This document shows, piece by piece, positions 60,399 to 64,000 of a stretch of 64,000 bases of DNA. The position numbers were made by a program, and so were the translations under genes. Below the pieces are notes generated by a model. That model was not told the origin of the DNA and did no database searches. It saw nothing but the letters and a program-made list of their open reading frames with translations. This DNA is from Ferruginibacter sp. HRS2-29 (GTDB lineage: Bacteria; Bacteroidota; Bacteroidia; Chitinophagales; Chitinophagaceae): the NCBI RefSeq assembly GCF_024343615.1, contig NZ_RJUB01000156.1:62001-126000 (forward strand), given 5' to 3'. Numbering within the stretch: position 1 is the stretch's first letter; every line of letters starts with the position of its first letter.

Positions 60399-61992
60399 TC
60401 AATCTCACCACACTGATCACCTTCTGCAGCGCCCCATTCTGCATTCTTAAAAAGTACGCACCTGCGGGCAGGTTGTCATTATAGATATCAATATTGTAAG
60501 TACCCGTCGCATAATCTTTGTTGGTGATGACCTTCACCACCTGCCCCAGCGAATTGAGCTGTTGTATCATAGTGTTACCACCTGTGGTGGAAAATTGTAT
60601 GGTGGCGCTAACAGCGTAAGGGTTAGGCCACATTTTTAATATCAGTTTATCAGAATTATTATTGGTGTTGTCAATGTCTTCCGGCAAGCCACAAGGGCCG
60701 CCTTCTATGAGTGGCAATGCCTGGTAGTTTTGCAAAAGGATATCGTGCAATGCCGGCTGCTTTACACAAAACCACTGCTCTAACACCGACGCGTACACGC
60801 TTCTGAAATCGTATTGAAACGGGATATTGTTCACCACCTGTATATCCGCAGGGATATCGGGGCTGTTACCCAGGATGCCTTTTTTTACATGTTTGCCAAA
60901 CATCATCAGCGGGGCCGCGGCGCCATGATCGGTCCCCAGGCTCGCGTTCGATTTGATGCGGCGCCCAAATTCAGAAAACGTCATACCGATCACCCGGTCA
61001 TCGAGGTTCATCAGCTCCAGGTCTTTTTGAAAAGCATCAATGCCGGTAGAAAGATTTTTCATCAGTTCGGCATGCAGGCCTGTAGAAGTATCGCTGGCAT
61101 TTACCTGTCGCTTGTGTGTATCAAACCCGCCGATGGTTACGGTGTATACCCTTGTCTTCAATCCGCCTTTTATCAGCCGGGCAACGATCTTCAGCTGATC
61201 CGCAAGGCTGTTGCGTTCAGGATAAGTGGCCATCGTCGACGCACGCTGGTATGCATCGCGGATAATATCCGAATAGATCTTCGTTTTCTCCGACACTACC
61301 CGCAAAAACCTCAGCTCCTTATTTGCCGGGGGCGCATCCATCGGGTAATCCGAAAAAGGGTTGGCGAATGTGTATACTTTTTCAGGGTTGGTGATGGATA
61401 GGCCCATGGAATAAATGCTGCCCTGCAGATCGAGTGTGGGCACATCGCTGATCTGTATCGCCAGCGGGTCGGGCATTTCACTGTCGGGGTAGGCATCGGG
61501 GTAGCCCGGAAATTCTTCCTGCAGGTAACGGCCCATCCAGCCCGTTTTTACGCGGGCGCTGCGCAAAGTGGTGTTATCGCCGCTCATCCAGATATCCCTC
61601 GCCTGGAAATGAGAGAAGCTGGGATTGGCATACCCCACCGATTGCACCACGTTCATCCTGCCATCATTGAAAAGATTTTGCAATGCCGTCATGGAAGGAT
61701 GAAGGCCCGATTTATCGGTGCCATCCAGCCGCAATACTTTGCTTTGCTGTATGGCTACATTGGTGCGGGCATTGTAATAATTTGAATAGATATCAAGCGG
61801 TATCACCATGTTGAGGCCATCGTTCCCACCCATCAACTGTACCAGCACCAGCACATGATCGGTATCGGTGCCGCGAAGCAGGCGGGTCAGGTTACTGTGT
61901 GATGCGCCCATGGCGGTAAACGAAAACCCGTTGAGCAAGGCAGGCAGGGCAACGGCCTGTGCAGTGCTGGTTAAAAATTTCTTTCTGTTCAT
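60394..61992 (-). CDS. DUF1501 protein with T9SS C-terminal sorting domain
   Basis: 532 aa, arylsulfatase/alkaline-phosphatase-like fold of the DUF1501 group: VLVQLMGGNDGLNMVIPLDI, FSHFQARDIWMSG, MTFSEFGRRIKSNASLGTDH and GAAAPLMMFG. Its first residues MNRKKFLTSTAQAVALPALL form a twin-residue-like export signal. The last 80 residues (LKMWPNPYAVSATIQFSTTG to GAYFLRMQNGALQKVISV) are a T9SS type A tail. It is always found with DUF1800, here 114 bp upstream. The start at 61992 is preferred over 62028. Confidence 0.88.
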   Translation of the reverse strand: MNRKKFLTSTAQAVALPALLNGFSFTAMGASHSNLTRLLRGTDTDHVLVLVQLMGGNDGLNMVIPLDIYSNYYNARTNVAIQQSKVLRLDGTDKSGLHPSMTALQNLFNDGRMNVVQSVGYANPSFSHFQARDIWMSGDNTTLRSARVKTGWMGRYLQEEFPGYPDAYPDSEMPDPLAIQISDVPTLDLQGSIYSMGLSITNPEKVYTFANPFSDYPMDAPPANKELRFLRVVSEKTKIYSDIIRDAYQRASTMATYPERNSLADQLKIVARLIKGGLKTRVYTVTIGGFDTHKRQVNASDTSTGLHAELMKNLSTGIDAFQKDLELMNLDDRVIGMTFSEFGRRIKSNASLGTDHGAAAPLMMFGKHVKKGILGNSPDIPADIQVVNNIPFQYDFRSVYASVLEQWFCVKQPALHDILLQNYQALPLIEGGPCGLPEDIDNTNNNSDKLILKMWPNPYAVSATIQFSTTGGNTMIQQLNSLGQVVKVITNKDYATGTYNIDIYNDNLPAGAYFLRMQNGALQKVISVVRLK

Positions 61993-62013
61993 AATCAGTT
62001 TTTTTAACCACAA

Positions 62014-62098
62014 AGTCACAAAGGGCACTAAGGATCACAAAGATGTTAAGCATAAGAAAAAGCCTTTGTGATCCCTGGTGCCTTAGTGTCTTAGTGGT
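62014..62098. repeat. Inverted repeat, CACTAAGG/CACAAAG units
   Basis: AACCACAAAGTCACAAAGGG and CACTAAGGATCACAAAG at the left; CTTTGTGATCCCTGGTGCCT and TAGTGTCTTAGTGGTT at the right. Unit length is 8-10 bp, so it is a sister class to the 7-bp arrays. It separates the DUF1800 and DUF1501 genes. Confidence 0.85.
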
Positions 62099-62106
62099 TA
62101 GTTGGG

Positions 62107-63726
62107 TTAGCATAAATGAAATTCAGGTAAGTTCATGATGAATTTGAAAAGGTTCTTCAATGCCGGATCCGTTACAGCCGTATTGTTGCTGTTCCAGGCA
62201 TTCGTCCATACACTGTTATCGGTTCCGTTATTCAACAAAAAGGTTCGCTTCACATAAGTTTTGGAAGCAGTAGATAACGGGTAACGCAAAAGCAGGCCCA
62301 CCATATCATCTACAAAAAGATCAGGATCGGCGGGGGTGGCGGAAAGATTGGCAAAAGCCCTTACATCTATCACCGCGTCATTCACCAGGGCATCGGTAAA
62401 GTCGGCCCGGCGGGGCAAGGAATTACTGTTTACCCAAAGCTCATAATGCATCGGCCCCTGCGTATACGCCGCGTAACCGGATACATCGGGTGGCTGAAAC
62501 AGATCCTGCTGCATGATGGCGGCATTGTTGTACACCGAAAAAAACAACGGGTACCCCGCAGCATAATCTGTGTATGCAGGAAAATTGACATTGAATTCAC
62601 GCAGTGTGCCTGCCAGGATATCATACGGGCCCTTGATATAACAGGCCTGGTTGAGCGGGTCGAAAAAATGCTGGCTTTTAAACAATGCCAGCAGCACCGG
62701 TTTTATTTCGTAATTATTATTTTTCAGTAGCGTAGCCAGCGGCTGTATCACATCCGTTTCAGTAGCCGCGTCGATCTCGTAGTAAACAAACCATTTGTAC
62801 AATTTGCGGCATATGAACCGGGCCGCTTCATCGGTAGCGAAAATCATATTCACCAGCGAAGTAAGCTCCTGTGCCGCATCGCCACCGCCAATGGTAGTGC
62901 TGTTGTAAAAAGAAGAAAACGATTTGGAACCGGTATCATGAGCACTGGTATCGATATAAGACTCCAAAGGGTTATTGCGTATACGCCATCCCGTTAGTAC
63001 ACGTGCCGCGGCAATCACATCGTTTTCGGTAAAGTGCGAATCGTTGCCAAGGCCGATGGTAAACAGCTCCTGGAACTCCCGGGCATAATTTTCATCGGGC
63101 GCCAGTTTGGAGTTGAGGTATCCATTCAGGTGCAGCAGCATCGCGGGGTCGATGGTCACTTCACGGGCAAGCGTTTTTACATTGCCCAGCACATGCGTGC
63201 GCAACAGGTTGTGGTGGCGGTACATCATTTGTGAGTTGCCTACTTCTTCCTGCTGCACCGAGTAATGGTGGTGCCAGAAGAGCAGCATCTTTTCCTGGAT
63301 GCTTCTCTGCTGGTGCAGGATCACGCCTGCCCACCATTTGCGCAATCCCGCCATACGGAGTGCATTGATCTGCGGCCTCGCTTCCGGCGGACTGGTAAGG
63401 TTGAGGTCGTTCACCCAGGTTTGCCCGAGCGGTACGCCCACATCATCGTACATGGTATCCTCCACTTCTATGAGGCCATAATCACGCAGGGGCGGCGATG
63501 GTGTGCTTACCGTGTTGATGAGCTCTTCCACCGCGTCGTTCACCGTCATGGAAAGAAAATGATCGATGTCTGCTTTTTTTGCGCCAAACATGGTGCGCTT
63601 CAGCAGGTGCGTCACTTCATTCACCGTCCAGTCGCCGGTATAGGGCTGCAGCCCGCTGAAACCGGCACTTTGCGTAGTAGCTACATTTCTGCCAAGGGCA
63701 GCCATGAGGAATTTTTTTCTATCCAT
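62107..63726 (-). CDS. DUF1800 protein
   Basis: 539 aa exported protein, start MDRKKFLMAALGRN. Family segments: WTVNEVTHLLKRTMFGAKKA, KMLLFWHHHYSVQQEE, DENYAREFQELFTIGLGNDS, HFTENDVIAAARVLTGWRI and TDEAARFICRKLYKWFVYYE. DUF1800 and DUF1501 proteins are almost always encoded together and are thought to work jointly at the cell surface, but the reaction is unknown. The start at 63726 is preferred over 63735. Confidence 0.88.
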   Translation of the reverse strand: MDRKKFLMAALGRNVATTQSAGFSGLQPYTGDWTVNEVTHLLKRTMFGAKKADIDHFLSMTVNDAVEELINTVSTPSPPLRDYGLIEVEDTMYDDVGVPLGQTWVNDLNLTSPPEARPQINALRMAGLRKWWAGVILHQQRSIQEKMLLFWHHHYSVQQEEVGNSQMMYRHHNLLRTHVLGNVKTLAREVTIDPAMLLHLNGYLNSKLAPDENYAREFQELFTIGLGNDSHFTENDVIAAARVLTGWRIRNNPLESYIDTSAHDTGSKSFSSFYNSTTIGGGDAAQELTSLVNMIFATDEAARFICRKLYKWFVYYEIDAATETDVIQPLATLLKNNNYEIKPVLLALFKSQHFFDPLNQACYIKGPYDILAGTLREFNVNFPAYTDYAAGYPLFFSVYNNAAIMQQDLFQPPDVSGYAAYTQGPMHYELWVNSNSLPRRADFTDALVNDAVIDVRAFANLSATPADPDLFVDDMVGLLLRYPLSTASKTYVKRTFLLNNGTDNSVWTNAWNSNNTAVTDPALKNLFKFIMNLPEFHLC

Positions 63727-63749
63727 AATGAACATTTTTTTTATTGGGC

Positions 63750-63780
63750 TGATGCGGATGCTGGTTGCTGGATGCTGGAC
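63750..63780. repeat. Short 7-bp array, GGATGCT/GGTTGCT units
   Basis: GATGCGGATGCTGGTTGCTG then GATGCTGG; units GGATGCT, GGTTGCT, GGATGCT. It lies upstream of the DUF1800 start. Unlike the others it carries no repeated stop triplet on either strand. Confidence 0.65.
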
Positions 63781-63818
63781 TCATATTAATTGATCTTCGC
63801 TTATTTCTTCGCTACGAT

Positions 63819-63868
63819 ATCCATTATCCATTATCCATTATCCATTATCCATTATCCATTATCCACTA
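63819..63868. repeat. 7-bp array, TATCCAT units, near the window end
   Basis: Six to seven consecutive TATCCAT units, the longest uninterrupted run in the window; on the minus strand TGGATAA. The region 63736-64000 holds no gene. CGTGTAATTC-type 9-bp units fill its last 40 bases. Confidence 0.85.
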
Positions 63869-64000
63869 TCACCGTATCAGCAATCACTTCAGGAAACCGC
63901 ATTTTCGGCTTTTCTTACATTTTAAAATTTCACAACTTTTATTAAGCCCGCTGCCGAAAAAAAGTAATTCGTGTAATTCGATTTAATCCGTGTAATCCAT

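Noticed and set aside
1..64000. tRNA or rRNA genes
   Set aside because: No cloverleaf with the TTCGANTC T-loop pattern and CCA-type acceptor pairing, and no rRNA sequence, was recognised in the gaps; a tRNAscan-type run would settle this.

Overview
The window looks like a chromosome segment of a Bacteroidota bacterium, most likely from the Chitinophagaceae / Sphingobacteriia side. This rests on TAnnTTTG-type -7 promoter boxes, several exported proteins ending in a type IX secretion (T9SS) sorting domain, a DUF1501/DUF1800 pair, GH3-fold acyl-adenylate synthetases, MHS-type and Tet-type MFS carriers, a monofunctional RpoN, and many short MKK-start secreted proteins. No tRNA, rRNA, CRISPR array, prophage or insertion-sequence transposase was seen. 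Most of the region is housekeeping and envelope biology.

Layout. 1-5.9 kb: the start of an RlmD-like rRNA methyltransferase, a TlpA-type thioredoxin lipoprotein-like protein, a double-parvulin chaperone, an outer-membrane barrel and metF. 6-14.6 kb: lptB, a GH3-family protein, an AT-rich Abi_2/AbiF-type HEPN gene preceded by a probable small RNA, a three-gene operon of unknown exported proteins, and fabG. 14.6-21 kb: an ion-transport block (SulP carrier, beta-carbonic anhydrase, ClC antiporter, MFS carrier). 21-30.5 kb: recA with a possible leader RNA, GNAT, SixA-like phosphatase, VF530 and DUF1415 proteins, a MATE pump, a secreted DRGH nuclease, a second GH3 protein and a LysE exporter. 31-41 kb: an ECF sigma operon with a CpxP-like sensor and a di-haem peroxidase, MtgA, a nicotinamide riboside kinase/PnuC pair, a truncated M23 peptidase, Nfu, and a UvrD/PcrA helicase. 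41-51.9 kb: a Tet-type MFS pump, a PAP2-like protein with rpoN, a GH10-like glycosidase, MarR, an AI-2E permease, a radical-SAM/SPASM enzyme, a 5'-truncated signal peptidase I and a lytic transglycosylase. 52-64 kb: an M1 aminopeptidase with T9SS tail, a GH25 lysozyme, a MerC/SCO/Fur metal cluster, a VanZ protein, and the DUF1501/DUF1800 pair.

The most unusual feature is not a gene. Intergenic spaces carry a recurring class of element made of tandem 7-bp units, usually as two inverted arms around a spacer. The unit differs between loci (TGGATAA, AATTAAG, GTGAATA, GATGTAT, GATTAGC, AATAAGG and others), but the 7-bp period is kept. Some spacers share short cores (AACGTTT, TTTCCAGCCTGAAG, GAAGGTTTGACTATT), so elements with different arms look related. 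In twelve genes the stop codon itself lies inside an array. Two arrays coincide with broken genes: an M23 peptidase cut off at its 3' end, and a signal peptidase I fragment bracketed on both sides by the same unit. Other repeat families (9-bp CACGAATTA units, CAAAGG units, the CTTCGACAAGCTCAGGCTGA and GTCATTGC families, the CCCCGGAGGTTT family) are interspersed.

The best candidate for an accessory defence system is the AbiF-like gene at 8617-9516. A well-matched promoter drives a roughly 50-nt hairpin RNA that ends in a terminator just before the gene, an arrangement like that of RNA-antitoxin systems.
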